A DNA stretch of 64,000 bases from Sporolactobacillus sp. STSJ-5 (GCF_024385605.1 NZ_JANFOJ010000001.1:124001-188000), one strand, 5' to 3'. Shown: positions 36,947-46,441, counted from the stretch's first letter. Notes: generated from the letters alone by a model not told the origin. A program made the numbers and translations.

Positions 36947-37736
36947 AGGACATCACCTGAATGGGGTCGATAAATTTTTCACCCTTTTTCAATGCGAAAT
37001 AGAAAGTTCCTTTTTTGTTTTTTTCGGAGGTAATGCCGATTTTCTGACCTTTTTTCACCTCCTGGTACACCTTTACATTTGCCTTGTCTAGTTTTCCATA
37101 CCATGATTCATCACTGTCTTTATGCTGAATGACGACCGTCTCGCCAATGTTTTTCTTTTTTCCGACAAACACAACAAGACCGTCTTTTGCTGCCTTGACT
37201 TCAGAATGTGACGTGGTTTCGACGGTAACACCCTTGGATTGACTGCTGTAGGGTAATTTCACTTCGCCGACGACCGGGTCAGCAAAAGAAGACGTCTTAC
37301 TTTTCTCTTTCGTACTCGTGCTTCCTCCATTTGCGGTGTTGACTGAGTCACTTTTGAAACTAGGCAGAAAGCTGATCGGATCACCTAAATTCTTCTCATA
37401 CCAATTCGAAACGGCAGCAAATTGGAATTCTTGTGTCATCGCCGTATTAATTGAGCTTTTGATGGCCTGAAATTGACTTCCTGCAGCATTATTTACCCAA
37501 TAAGCAGAACCAACAAGTAATGCAGAAAGAACACATTGAAGCAAGAATCGACGCCCATGATGCACGGGCGGCTGTCTTTGTTCATCAAACGGTTCAAAGT
37601 AGGGAGATTGGTCATCACGCCTGCCTCCGCTACCATGCTTATATTCCATAAAAGGCTTAGGCGAGGTCTGCAACATCATTAATTTTCTTTGTTTTCGTTG
37701 CTCATGTCTTCGTTTATAATCCATAAAGTCCCTCAT
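36939..37736 (-). CDS. spoIVFA: Stage IV sporulation protein FA
   Basis: This partner holds SpoIVFB inactive until forespore signalling proteases cut it. It has 265 residues: a cytoplasmic basic N-terminus, one helix (about 64-82), a linker, and a C-terminal LytM/M23-like domain (GVTVETTSHSEVKAAKDGLV, VVIQHKDSDESWYGKLD, GQKIGITSEKNKKG). The HxH zinc motif of active M23 peptidases is missing, as expected for SpoIVFA. AAAGGAAG precedes the ATG. Co-translated with spoIVFB. Confidence 0.93.
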   Translation of the reverse strand: MRDFMDYKRRHEQRKQRKLMMLQTSPKPFMEYKHGSGGRRDDQSPYFEPFDEQRQPPVHHGRRFLLQCVLSALLVGSAYWVNNAAGSQFQAIKSSINTAMTQEFQFAAVSNWYEKNLGDPISFLPSFKSDSVNTANGGSTSTKEKSKTSSFADPVVGEVKLPYSSQSKGVTVETTSHSEVKAAKDGLVVFVGKKKNIGETVVIQHKDSDESWYGKLDKANVKVYQEVKKGQKIGITSEKNKKGTFYFALKKGEKFIDPIQVMSFD

Positions 37737-37876
37737 CGTCGGCTTCCTTTCTGCCCTTGTCCGTTTTTCTTTTAATCCATACGTTCGGGTACGGCTATGT
37801 GCAGGTCAATAGATTTTAATTCTTTGGACTTGCCTTCTAAAAGGACTGTATGCCGACAAAGCGAAAATTATGAGTG

Positions 37877-37911
37877 ATAAGAAAAACCGGGCACAAAAAC
37901 GCCCGGTTCTT
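37877..37911. repeat. Module 1 hairpin of an intergenic island, copy A
   Basis: GATAAGAAAAACCGGGCA followed by GCCCGGTTCTT; arms AACCGGGC (37885-37892) and GCCCGGTT (37901-37908). A near-identical hairpin is at 60279-60318. It could end the spoIVF transcript only on the plus side, where T residues are few. Confidence 0.6.
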
Positions 37912-38030
37912 ACTTCCGCGGGATGCGGTGGCTTTCGCGTTGCGTTCAGAACACATGCGCATTAAGCGAAAGTTCTTCCATTTCACTTCTGTTCATAAAG
38001 CATTCCGGTCCTAAATATGTAATGAGTAAA

Positions 38031-38220
38031 ATAAGCGGAAATTTTCCGGTTATATGCATCATGGAGATTTTTTCATGGGTATATAAGGGGAATTTCTCCA
38101 GTTATGCAAAGCAAAACCTTCTATTTTCCATGTTTTTCGACTCGATAAGCGGAATTTATCCGTCTATTTAAGCTATATTTTTATTCATTTTCTAAATAGG
38201 GGGAATTTCTCCGTCTATTT
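38031..38220. repeat. Four GGAAATTTCC-type dyads
   Basis: Four imperfect palindromes centred near 38042, 38094, 38156 and 38207 share the plan ATAAG-CGGAAATTTTCCG-CTTAT. Examples are GCGGAAATTTTCCGG, GGGGAATTTCTCC, GCGGAATTTATCCG and GGGGGAATTTCTCC, each flanked by ATAA or AAATAG on the left and TTAT or CTATTT on the right. Spacing is 51-62 bp. Degenerate versions lie at about 38060 and 38229. They fill the 730-bp spoIVFA-minD gap, with no gene in it. Confidence 0.8.
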
Positions 38221-38317
38221 ATCAGATTGGGCGATTTCCCTGATCGCTCAACCGATAAGTGCAGATTAAAACTCAGCATCTTATAACCATATCGTCGTAC
38301 CAGCAAGGAAAAGCGAT

Positions 38318-38400
38318 GTAAATACATGGCACTTTATCACAATGGTGTTTTCATTCAAACGGTGTTCCGCGCCCCTCAAGCGGGTCATGAATGTTTCTTT
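38318..38400. repeat. Module 2 of the intergenic island, copy A
   Basis: It starts GTAAATACATGGCACTTT, continues ACAATGGTGTTTTCATTCAA, then 22 extra bases, then GGGTCATGAATGTTTCTTT. The copy at 60547-60608 matches without the 22-base insertion. Confidence 0.75.
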
Positions 38401-38407
38401 ACCCTGT

Positions 38408-38460
38408 TAAAAAAAGCGGCTGCCGCGCAGATATACATCCGCGTGCAGCCGCCTTTTTAA
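38408..38460. terminator. Terminator of minD
   Basis: On the minus strand GCGGCTGCACGCG pairs imperfectly with CGCGGCAGCCGC (38416-38452), followed by TTTTTTTAAC. A T run also follows on the plus side. Confidence 0.85.
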
Positions 38461-38466
38461 ACCAAT

Positions 38467-39264
38467 TTATCGCATGCCGAGCAACGACTTAAAACGATGG
38501 AAAAATCCGTTTTTCTCATCAAGTACCATCAGCGGTACCGTCTCGCCCAGGATGCGCCTGCCGATGTTTCGGTAAGCTTGGGCAGCCTTTGATGATGGAT
38601 TGAGTGCAACCGGCTCACCTTTATTTGAAGATGAGATCACACCATCGTCATCGACAACAATTCCGAGCAGATCGATCGCCAGGATATTCATGATCTCATC
38701 AATTTCCAGCATTTCTCCGCTTTTCAGCAAATGCTGCCGTATGCGATTGATGATTAATCGAGGCGGCGTAATTTGTTTCTCCTGCTCCAGCAACCCGATA
38801 ATTCGGTCTGCATCACGCACTGAAGATATTTCCGGTGTTGTCACAACGATTGCGTGATCTGCACCCGCAACTGCGTTTCTGAATCCGCGTTCGATTCCTG
38901 CCGGGCAATCAATAATCACATAATCAAAGTCTGATTTCAATTCGTCAACCATTTTCTTCATCTCAGAAGGCTTGACAGCTGTTTTGTCCGTTGTCTGTGC
39001 TGCAGGAAGCATGCTGAGACACTCGAAGCGTTTATCTTTAACCAGCGCCTGATTCAGCTTGCACCGACCTTGTGCCACATCCACAAGATCATAAATAATA
39101 CGGTTCTCCAGCCCCATAACAACGTCTAAATTACGCAAACCGATGTCCGTATCCACCAGACAGACTTTCTTCCCCTGTAAGGCCAGTACCGTGCCGACAT
39201 TCGCGGACGTCGTCGTTTTTCCGACACCGCCTTTGCCTGAAGTCACAACGATTGCTTCCCCCAT
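38467..39264 (-). CDS. minD: Septum site-determining ATPase MinD
   Basis: This is a membrane-cycling ATPase that places MinC away from mid-cell. It has 265 residues. Deviant Walker A KGGVGKTTTSANVG, switch region VDTDIGLRNLDVVMGLE, YVIIDCPAGIERGF, and the C-terminal amphipathic membrane anchor GFFHRFKSLLGMR are all visible. It follows minC after 25 bases. In Bacillales it is recruited by DivIVA rather than MinE; no MinE gene is present. Confidence 0.97.
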   Translation of the reverse strand: MGEAIVVTSGKGGVGKTTTSANVGTVLALQGKKVCLVDTDIGLRNLDVVMGLENRIIYDLVDVAQGRCKLNQALVKDKRFECLSMLPAAQTTDKTAVKPSEMKKMVDELKSDFDYVIIDCPAGIERGFRNAVAGADHAIVVTTPEISSVRDADRIIGLLEQEKQITPPRLIINRIRQHLLKSGEMLEIDEIMNILAIDLLGIVVDDDGVISSSNKGEPVALNPSSKAAQAYRNIGRRILGETVPLMVLDEKNGFFHRFKSLLGMR

Positions 39265-39289
39265 CGTTTACACCCCTTTTCCATAAATC

Positions 39290-39982
39290 TTACAACTTCT
39301 CAAGCACTAGTGACAGATTCCGTTTCTTTAATGCTGCATGCACTCGATCGATAACAATCTTTCCGATTTTTTCATCCAAATAGGCACATTCAAGTAAGTG
39401 ATCTTCTTTCATTTCTTCCACCGAGCCATTCTCATTTCGACTGATGACTTGTCCGATTTTGAGCTGTGTCGGTTTCATTATTGAAGCGACAATCACCGCA
39501 TCTTTACCGTCGCCGTCTGAACCTGCCGCAGCAACACCTCGAAGCGCTCCAAATATATAGATGTTTCCGGTTGCCGAAACCGTTCCTCCCGGGTTAACGT
39601 CACCGACAAGAAGCAAATCACCTTCAACTGAGAGCACCTGTCCGGAACGAATGATTCGAGCGATCGGTACAATCTTCTCCTGTGCCTTTTTCTTTGCAAT
39701 ATCTTCAAGAGTCATCACGTTCGATTGAATATCTTCAACTTTCAAATGATCAAAAGAATGGATAATTTCTTTTAGCTGATCGCGTTGAACCTCGCTTATA
39801 TAGCGGTTTCCCGCTTGAACTTTAACTGAGATAACGGGACCCTCTTTATATAGGTTAGTATTCGCCGCTAGTTTTTCTTTAAGTTCACGCACCAAATCAC
39901 GATAAGCACAAGCTTCGTCCATAACGAGTACAAGGCCGTCCTTCCTGCCTTTCATCGTTACAAGTGGCTGAGTGGCTGACAT
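39290..39982 (-). CDS. minC: Septum site-determining protein MinC
   Basis: This inhibitor of FtsZ assembly has 230 residues. N-terminal domain (LVTMKGRKDGLVLVMDEACA), then the C-terminal beta-helix (IRSGQVLSVEGDLLLVGDVN, GNIYIFGALRGVAAAG) that binds MinD. ATG 39982 has AGGTGA eight bases upstream; 19 further in-frame residues to 40039 look non-coding. Confidence 0.95.
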   Translation of the reverse strand: MSATQPLVTMKGRKDGLVLVMDEACAYRDLVRELKEKLAANTNLYKEGPVISVKVQAGNRYISEVQRDQLKEIIHSFDHLKVEDIQSNVMTLEDIAKKKAQEKIVPIARIIRSGQVLSVEGDLLLVGDVNPGGTVSATGNIYIFGALRGVAAAGSDGDGKDAVIVASIMKPTQLKIGQVISRNENGSVEEMKEDHLLECAYLDEKIGKIVIDRVHAALKKRNLSLVLEKL

Positions 39983-40116
39983 CGGGATTTTCACCTCGAT
40001 ATGTTTGATATTCAATATGAGAAGGGAAAAATCCTTCATAGAAACGAAACAGATTCAAAACATTTGAAACAAAAAGTGTAAAAGCTCCAACGATACATTT
40101 ATCGGCTTGATCGGAT

Positions 40117-40632
40117 TTATTTTTCAATCCCGTCCGAGAGCCTTTCAAAAAAACGTCTGAACGGATAGTAAATAAGCATAGTAAAAACCGCATTTAAGCA
40201 TACTGTAGGTAGAAGACGAAATTGAAAGAAAAACCCGAGTTGCTGATCGGTCACGCCGATCATCAGATAAATCACATAAACCTCAAACTGCTGCATACAG
40301 ACACCAACCGCAACAAGCAGAATGGTCATAGCGGTGTTCATGTTCACCCATTTGGATATCGAATACACCAAATATACAGTAAGTGTCAGAGAAAAAGCAT
40401 AAACACCTAGAACAGATGCATAAATAATATCAATTAAAAACCCAAACAAAATAGCATACTTCAATCCCCAACTCAGTGATCCGAAGAAAGCAAGCATGAG
40501 CAACGCTACTAAAACAAATTCAGAAATGATCTGAACGTTGTTTCCAACAGAATAAAAGGGGATAAGCGGCATCACTGTGCCCTGAATGAGAAAGAGAAAG
40601 AAGAGAAGGATGAAGATTTTACTCTGCTTCAA
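40117..40632 (-). CDS. mreD: Rod shape-determining protein MreD
   Basis: This polytopic membrane protein of the elongasome has 171 residues with five or six helices (KIFILLFFLFLIQGTVMPLI at the start). Start TTG overlaps the mreC stop in TTGA. Sequence conservation of MreD is low; position after mreC and length settle it. Confidence 0.92.
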   Translation of the reverse strand: MKQSKIFILLFFLFLIQGTVMPLIPFYSVGNNVQIISEFVLVALLMLAFFGSLSWGLKYAILFGFLIDIIYASVLGVYAFSLTLTVYLVYSISKWVNMNTAMTILLVAVGVCMQQFEVYVIYLMIGVTDQQLGFFFQFRLLPTVCLNAVFTMLIYYPFRRFFERLSDGIEK

Positions 40633-41498
40633 TTTCCCTTCCCCCCCACTTGCTTCTTTTTCTCAATAACAAGCACGTAGTTTAAATGATTCAAATCAGC
40701 CGCCGGTTTTATCTGAGCCGCTTTTGTGAGTCCGTACTGGTCCGTTGACACACTTGTTACGGTGCCAATCACGAGCCCCTTTGAATATTTACCGCTCAAG
40801 CCCGAAGTGGTAACCGTCTGTCCCTTTTTAACTTTTGCCTTAATTGGTATTTTGCCAAAAAGAAGTGTTCCTTTGTTCTGGTTATAACCTTCAATCATGC
40901 CATAGATGGTGTCACCATTCTTCGGTTCAATCATGGCGGATATCTGGTTAACATTTTGATCATCGGAAATAAGCGAAACTTTACTTGTAAAGTTGCCAAC
41001 CTTAGTCACACTTCCAACCAAGCGCTTCCCCGAAGTAATGACCGGCATTCCATTCTTTATTCCATTTACTTTTCCTTTATCAAGCGTAAGAAGCTGGTTC
41101 CACTGATCATACGAACGACTGATTAATGTCGCCGAATACTTTGTGTACTCAGAGAGAGAAGGATCATTCTTCATACCCAGCTGTGCCTTCAGTTCCTTAT
41201 TTTGCGAAGTCAGATCTCTATTCTCTTGTTCGACACTTGCATAATTTGTTAAATTTTCTTTTAAACGTTTATTTTCTTTATAGGCATTTTCAATATCGCT
41301 GACATTCTCAAAGAAACCCGCTACATAGCGAGCGGGCACATTGACAACATATTGAAACCCTCCAACAACGTCCTGAACGAATTGTTCGGTCCATGTTGCG
41401 CGCGTACCTTCTTTTAATGAATAGCTGATAAGCGCAATAAGAACAATCAGACTGGTCAAGAGGACAATTAATTTTTTATTTGAAAAGAATGAAGGCAT
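40629..41498 (-). CDS. mreC: Rod shape-determining protein MreC
   Basis: This elongasome scaffold has 289 residues. One N-terminal helix (LIVLLTSLIVLIALISYSL), a coiled coil (about 70-105), and the extracytoplasmic double-beta-barrel domain (ATLISRSYDQWNQLLTLDKG, GKRLVGSVTKVGNFTSKVSL). It binds MreB-linked synthases on the outside of the membrane. 35 bases after mreB. Confidence 0.96.
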   Translation of the reverse strand: MPSFFSNKKLIVLLTSLIVLIALISYSLKEGTRATWTEQFVQDVVGGFQYVVNVPARYVAGFFENVSDIENAYKENKRLKENLTNYASVEQENRDLTSQNKELKAQLGMKNDPSLSEYTKYSATLISRSYDQWNQLLTLDKGKVNGIKNGMPVITSGKRLVGSVTKVGNFTSKVSLISDDQNVNQISAMIEPKNGDTIYGMIEGYNQNKGTLLFGKIPIKAKVKKGQTVTTSGLSGKYSKGLVIGTVTSVSTDQYGLTKAAQIKPAADLNHLNYVLVIEKKKQVGGKGN

Positions 41499-41533
41499 AC
41501 GGACACCTGCTTAATTATTAACTTTGAACTGAA

Positions 41534-42577
41534 TTATTTTCTTTTGGCAGCGGAAATCGAATTCGCCTTTGAACGAATTAAAGGCAAATTTTCTAATGAA
41601 CGGCCCGTACCGATTGCGACGCAATCGAGTGGACTTTCCGCTACAATAACCGGCATTTTAGTCTCATCGCTGAGCACATGATCCAAATTATTCAGAAGCG
41701 CTCCGCCTCCGGTCAGCACAATTCCCCGATCCATAATATCCGCTGCAAGTTCTGGCGGCGTTTTTTCAAGGGTTACCTTTACTGCTTCAACAATTTGATT
41801 GACTGAGTCATGCAGTGCTGAGGCTATTTCCTTACCCGACACTTCGATCGTTTTAGGAAGACCAGACAGAAGATCCCTGCCGCGCACTTCCATCTTTGCA
41901 TTTTCCATTTCTTCCGATCCTCCGGCAGAACCAATTTCAATTTTTAACGATTCCGCCGAACGTTCGCCAATCATCAGATTGTAGGTTTTCTTTACGTACT
42001 GAATGATCGCTTCATCCATATCGTCTCCGGCAATTCGGATGGACTGACTGGTTACAATTCCGCCAAGCGAAATAATAGCAACCTCAGTTGTTCCTCCGCC
42101 TATATCGACTACCATGCTTCCTGTCGGTTCCCAGACCGGAAGATCTGCTCCGACAGCAGCTGCAAAAGGTTCCTCAATCGTATATGCTTCGCGTGCACCA
42201 GCCTGCTTTGTTGCGTCTTCAACCGCACGTTTTTCAACGGCCGTAATTCCGGATGGAACACAGACCATCACATTAGGTTTGCGTGAAAATATTGAGCGCT
42301 GCTTTTGCGCTTGATTTATAAAATATTTCATCATGGTCGCTGTTGTTTCAAAATCCGCAATGACACCATTTTTCATTGGCCGAACGGCTACGATATTGCC
42401 AGGCGTACGTCCGATCATATTCTTAGCCGGAGTTCCTACCGCTTCAATCAAGCCGGTATCCGTGTGCAGAGCAACGACAGATGGTTCTCTGACGACAACA
42501 CCTTTTCCTTTTACGTACACTAAAGTGTTCGCCGTACCAAGGTCTATGCCCATATCTCTAGAAAATCCGCCAAACAT
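41534..42577 (-). CDS. mreB: Rod shape-determining actin homologue MreB
   Basis: The protein has 347 residues. Phosphate 1 [20 protein letters not shown], phosphate 2 [20 protein letters not shown], adenosine motif [11 protein letters not shown]. It forms membrane-bound filaments that orient wall synthesis. First gene of mreBCD. The presence of mreBCD indicates rod-shaped cells. Confidence 0.97.
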   Translation of the reverse strand: MFGGFSRDMGIDLGTANTLVYVKGKGVVVREPSVVALHTDTGLIEAVGTPAKNMIGRTPGNIVAVRPMKNGVIADFETTATMMKYFINQAQKQRSIFSRKPNVMVCVPSGITAVEKRAVEDATKQAGAREAYTIEEPFAAAVGADLPVWEPTGSMVVDIGGGTTEVAIISLGGIVTSQSIRIAGDDMDEAIIQYVKKTYNLMIGERSAESLKIEIGSAGGSEEMENAKMEVRGRDLLSGLPKTIEVSGKEIASALHDSVNQIVEAVKVTLEKTPPELAADIMDRGIVLTGGGALLNNLDHVLSDETKMPVIVAESPLDCVAIGTGRSLENLPLIRSKANSISAAKRK

Positions 42578-42691
42578 CTATGTAATCTCCCTTCAGGTTG
42601 CAAAACTCATACACTTGATTATATCTTAATTGATCTTGAATTTATAGGGGCTGAGCGAAATGACCGTAAAATCTCTGCCTAGTCCCACTCA

Positions 42692-43378
42692 TTAAAGTAA
42701 GCCTTTCTGCTTCAAACTGATAAAACGCCGATCACCAATCACAATATGGTCCAAAACATCAACACCGAGCATCTTCCCGCATGAAGCAAGACGCTTGGTA
42801 ACGTCGATATCTTCTCGGCTGGGCGTCGGATCACCGCTTGGGTGATTATGAAAACAAATAATGGACGCAGCAGATTGCCTGACCGCTTCCTTGAATACCT
42901 CACGCGGATGAACAATGGACGCATTCAAACTTCCGACAAAGATTGTTTTCTTGTGCAGCACTTGATTCTTTGTATTCAGGAACAACACGACAAAGTGTTC
43001 CTGCTTCAAGACACGCAGCTCTTCCATGACATAGTCTGCCCCGTCTTCAGGTGAGCGGATCGCGTAGCGGGAATCATGAACCATTCTCGCCATCCGCTGC
43101 CCAATTTCGAATCCCGCCAGAAGCTGAACTGCCTTTGCTGTGCCAATACCCTTGACCTGTTTCAATTCTTCGATACTCGCTTCCTTGAGGAGATCCAGTC
43201 CCTCAAAACGGCAGACAAGGCGTTCGGCAAGCTGCATAACAGATTCATTTCTGGTGCCCGAATGTAAAAGAATAGCCAGCAGCTCCTGACTGGAAAGAGC
43301 AGATGCACCTTCGCGAATCAAACGTTCTCTCGGGCGATCCTCCTGGGGTACATCCTTCATCATAATATTCTTGACCAT
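42692..43378 (-). CDS. radC: RadC/JAB-domain protein
   Basis: The protein has 228 residues. N-terminal helix-hairpin-helix part (PRERLIREGASALSSQELLA, VKGIGTAKAVQLLA) and a C-terminal JAB/MPN metalloprotease-like domain (HNHPSGDPTPSREDIDVTKR, with HxH and later Asp). A role in DNA repair was once assigned to this family and is doubtful; biochemical function is unknown. ATG 43378 has GGAGG eight bases upstream. maf, its neighbour in B. subtilis, is absent. Confidence 0.94.
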   Translation of the reverse strand: MVKNIMMKDVPQEDRPRERLIREGASALSSQELLAILLHSGTRNESVMQLAERLVCRFEGLDLLKEASIEELKQVKGIGTAKAVQLLAGFEIGQRMARMVHDSRYAIRSPEDGADYVMEELRVLKQEHFVVLFLNTKNQVLHKKTIFVGSLNASIVHPREVFKEAVRQSAASIICFHNHPSGDPTPSREDIDVTKRLASCGKMLGVDVLDHIVIGDRRFISLKQKGLL

Positions 43379-43565
43379 TTTCAATTCCTCCATTCTGCAT
43401 GGCAATACCTGTTAAAATACAGCATATCTTGTTTCAGAAAACTCTGCAGAATGGAAAACAGTGAAAACGTGAAGGTTTTGCAGGCTGTTGCTCATTATTT
43501 TCGACATAGATCTCATGTTTATGTCACAAAAATAGAAAATCCGGCTAAATTAAATTTTTCTAACA

Positions 43566-44579
43566 TTATGGATGGACGAGATCATTATAATCAGCAAGTG
43601 TATTCAAAAGTTCCTGCTGCAGAGCAAGAAATTGAGCACTATAATTCTCATTCGACACTTTTCCGATCACTTGGCGTGCCATCCTCGCATGATTCAGTAA
43701 AGATTTCGCTTTTGTATTTTCAGCACTTTTTGCCGCATTCTGATAAAGCTTGTCCACTGTTTTCAAAGAACTGGCATTTGCCGCATGTGTGCCGTTCTTC
43801 GATTGTTCCATTAATGAAAGCAATCCTTGAATCAATTTTTTATAGGCCAGTGCAGCGTCGGACTGCGATTGTTTCTTTAAGATCGTCTGACTAGCTTTAA
43901 TGGGTATTTTCTTTTTGAACACAGTCATCCCTAGGCCTTTGAAATGGGCGAGCAATTGAGTCGCTCCTGCATCCGTCTGGGCAACACCGACAAAGATTGC
44001 TGTTCCCCCTGTAACCGGCATCACTGCTGCCGGTCCATGGCTTCGGAGCTCACTTGCGATCTGCTCCGCTTTGTCTGCTGAGCCAAAAAGTCCTGCCTGA
44101 ATGACATATACGGACAAATTCAGATCATTTTTCGACACCGCTTCTGATCTTTCTTTACCCGATTGAGCTGACTCATTGTTACTCGTCCATGTATCATTAG
44201 ATTTCGGATTCTGCTCATTGAAAATCATAAGCATCGTCAGACCAATCGCGAGGCCGACAACTAAAGCAGCAGCTGCCGGAAGCCAAATGAACCGAATTGT
44301 CGCTAACGGACCGAATGATTTGCTCGAAGACGAGTGCCATTTCTTTCTTCGATTTAAAATAAAATGCTTCGGTTTAACAAATGCATCCTCATCGACAATC
44401 GTTTGCGTTTGACGGTCCGTTGGTACATGCTCTTCGGAGAACGCGGCATTCCAGTCCAAAGACTTATCCTTATCTGCCGCTGTCTCACGCCTTGTCCATT
44501 CTTCCATCGTGTGCTTTTTCCCATTGAATGTAATCGTTACTTGAGGCATTTTTTTGTTTTTTTCGGGCATATCGACCAT
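43566..44579 (-). CDS. spoIIB: SPOR-domain protein SpoIIB-like
   Basis: The protein has 337 residues. A cytoplasmic N-terminus with VTITFNGKKHTMEEW, a single helix (about 98-120: FIWLPAAAALVVGLAIGLTM), then a SPOR domain (SVYVIQAGLFGSADKAEQIA, GGTAIFVGVAQTDAGATQLL) and an alpha-helical tail. SpoIIB localises to the sporulation septum through its SPOR domain and helps septal thinning and SpoIIDMP placement. Position beside radC matches B. subtilis. The call is by architecture and synteny. GGGGGA lies close to the ATG. Confidence 0.85.
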   Translation of the reverse strand: MVDMPEKNKKMPQVTITFNGKKHTMEEWTRRETAADKDKSLDWNAAFSEEHVPTDRQTQTIVDEDAFVKPKHFILNRRKKWHSSSSKSFGPLATIRFIWLPAAAALVVGLAIGLTMLMIFNEQNPKSNDTWTSNNESAQSGKERSEAVSKNDLNLSVYVIQAGLFGSADKAEQIASELRSHGPAAVMPVTGGTAIFVGVAQTDAGATQLLAHFKGLGMTVFKKKIPIKASQTILKKQSQSDAALAYKKLIQGLLSLMEQSKNGTHAANASSLKTVDKLYQNAAKSAENTKAKSLLNHARMARQVIGKVSNENYSAQFLALQQELLNTLADYNDLVHP

Positions 44580-44639
44580 CGATCCCCCTTACACGAAACG
44601 AAACTCTGCTTCCGAATAGCTTAGCATAGCAGAAATAAA

Positions 44640-44667
44640 AAAGGACGAGACATTTGTCGTCTCGTCC
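44640..44667. terminator. Terminator of the diguanylate cyclase gene
   Basis: GGACGAGAC / GTCTCGTCC (44643-44667) is followed on the minus strand by TTTTTTTATTT and has a T run on the plus side too. Confidence 0.85.
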
Positions 44668-44743
44668 ACAATTTTTTTCGCTGTTTTTTTCACAAATTCA
44701 TGTATTTAAGCGATCAGGCGGAATCAGTACAAGATCCTTTCAA

Positions 44744-46441
44744 TTAAATATAACGAGCAACGCGGTTTTTCCCTTGCTGCTTGGCTCCTTTATACATAGC
44801 GTGATCCGCATTGTAAATCAGTTCAGAAGGATCTGTCGCATCAACCGGCGCAGTCGATGTACCCAAACTTATGGTGACAAGAATCTTGTCATAGCGGTTC
44901 TCCGATTCGTTGAAAATCATAAATGCTTCTGCAGCAACTGCCAGTCGAATCGTTTCTGCAATTGCAAAGCACATATTTCGATCCATTCCCGGTAAAAGTA
45001 CTGTGAACTCTTCGCCTCCATACCGGGCAACCGTGCCCTTATGACCGACTGTTTTTCGCAGACGATTGGCGACACCGATCAAAATAGCATTGCCGTTCTG
45101 ATGTCCGTACGTATCGTTAATCTGTTTAAAATTGTCAATGTCCATCATAATAATCGAAAAGACCTCTAATGATGGATTATTATACATTTTATTGATTGCT
45201 TTCATCATATATCGATAGTTAAACAAGTCGGTGAGCGGACAGCGCTCGCTTTCTTTCTTGCGAATTTCAAAATTCTTCGCGTTTTCAAGGCTGATTGCGA
45301 GGAAATCGCCGACAATCTCGATACCAATTCTGCTGGTGTTCGTATAAGATTTCGACATGTGGGATGCCAGTGTCATCACACCGATCACCTGCCCGCGATG
45401 CATCATGGGGACAGAAAGATATGATTTTGCTTGTCCATTCGAAAGCGCATCGAGAAAAGGGTACAGATCACCCGCATTCCCTGATCCGATAATCGCCTTT
45501 GCTTGCCTGAAAACACTCAGGCTGATATCTGCTTCTTGCTGAAAGGGTACAAAGAATTCACCTTGGTCCTTTCTGTACATCCGGACAAGCTTCGGCCGTT
45601 CAGGCTGAGTGTACAAAACCACATAGAGATAATCAACTGGAAGCATGGTCGGCATTTTTTCAAAAAGCAGATCGAAGACGTGACTGACAGACAGTTCTTC
45701 TGTTAGTTGCTGGCCAAAATGATTGACACTTTGCAAGAAACGAATTAATTCTTGGTTATTGTTGATTTGACGCATGATAATTGAAAGTGTAACCATTGGT
45801 ATCGCAATCATCAGCATCCCCAGCCAGGCCCAGGACGCATACATCAGGTAAAAAGCAATACCCAGCGGCATCATCAATAAGGTAATTGTGATTTCCCACA
45901 CAGAATCTCGGTCAAACATCTTAACCTTAATAGGCGTACTTAAAAGCCATTTGCGAATGAACATAAGTGCAACCGTATTTGCCAAATATGCTGAGAAATA
46001 AAAACCGAAAATCGGGAGCAAACTCAGTTCAAGCACATTAACTGTAACTTCCGTCGCTTTTCCACCCAGGGCAAAATAAGTTGAACCAGATGAAATGGAG
46101 ACAAATAGAAACATAGTCAAATTAATTGGAATGCGGTAGGCATCCGTTTTTCCGATTTTCTGAGTGAGCAAATAAACAATAATACAAAATTGCGTCATTA
46201 ACGTTTCAACAAAGAATCCGAAAATCAAGAATGTAGCGAGTCCAATACCTTGGAGAACAATAATATCCGTTCCTTTTACTTTAAAACTAAAGAGTCCGGT
46301 AAGTACAAAAACAATCGTCACAGTTAATAAAGAAGCAGGTGTAATGTTCCGCGGCGGATCGATCGTATAAATGATCGGCAGAGAAAAAAAGAATGTCAGG
46401 ATCCAAATAGCAGTAATTACCCGTTGTTTTATTATGGACAA
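44744..46441 (-). CDS. Membrane GAF-GGDEF diguanylate cyclase
   Basis: The protein has 565 residues. The first about 220 residues contain roughly seven hydrophobic helices, then a GAF-like domain (about 235-385: LPVDYLYVVLYTQPERPKLV, YLSVPMMHRGQVIGVMTLAS), then a GGDEF domain with FKQINDTYGHQNGN and an intact active site RYGGEEF (about 475-479). It should make c-di-GMP. No RxxD inhibitory site is seen before GGEEF. TTG 46441 is preferred because AAAGGAGG lies eight bases upstream; the GTG six bases earlier is too close. It occupies the place held by comC in B. subtilis. Confidence 0.88.
   Translation of the reverse strand: MSIIKQRVITAIWILTFFFSLPIIYTIDPPRNITPASLLTVTIVFVLTGLFSFKVKGTDIIVLQGIGLATFLIFGFFVETLMTQFCIIVYLLTQKIGKTDAYRIPINLTMFLFVSISSGSTYFALGGKATEVTVNVLELSLLPIFGFYFSAYLANTVALMFIRKWLLSTPIKVKMFDRDSVWEITITLLMMPLGIAFYLMYASWAWLGMLMIAIPMVTLSIIMRQINNNQELIRFLQSVNHFGQQLTEELSVSHVFDLLFEKMPTMLPVDYLYVVLYTQPERPKLVRMYRKDQGEFFVPFQQEADISLSVFRQAKAIIGSGNAGDLYPFLDALSNGQAKSYLSVPMMHRGQVIGVMTLASHMSKSYTNTSRIGIEIVGDFLAISLENAKNFEIRKKESERCPLTDLFNYRYMMKAINKMYNNPSLEVFSIIMMDIDNFKQINDTYGHQNGNAILIGVANRLRKTVGHKGTVARYGGEEFTVLLPGMDRNMCFAIAETIRLAVAAEAFMIFNESENRYDKILVTISLGTSTAPVDATDPSELIYNADHAMYKGAKQQGKNRVARYI

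Noticed and set aside
37923-38171. 82-residue plus-strand open frame
   Set aside because: It runs through the palindromic dyads and lacks a ribosome site; the sequence is explained by repeats.
43451-43894. 147-residue plus-strand open frame
   Set aside because: It lies mostly antisense to the SpoIIB-like gene; composition follows the complementary coding frame.
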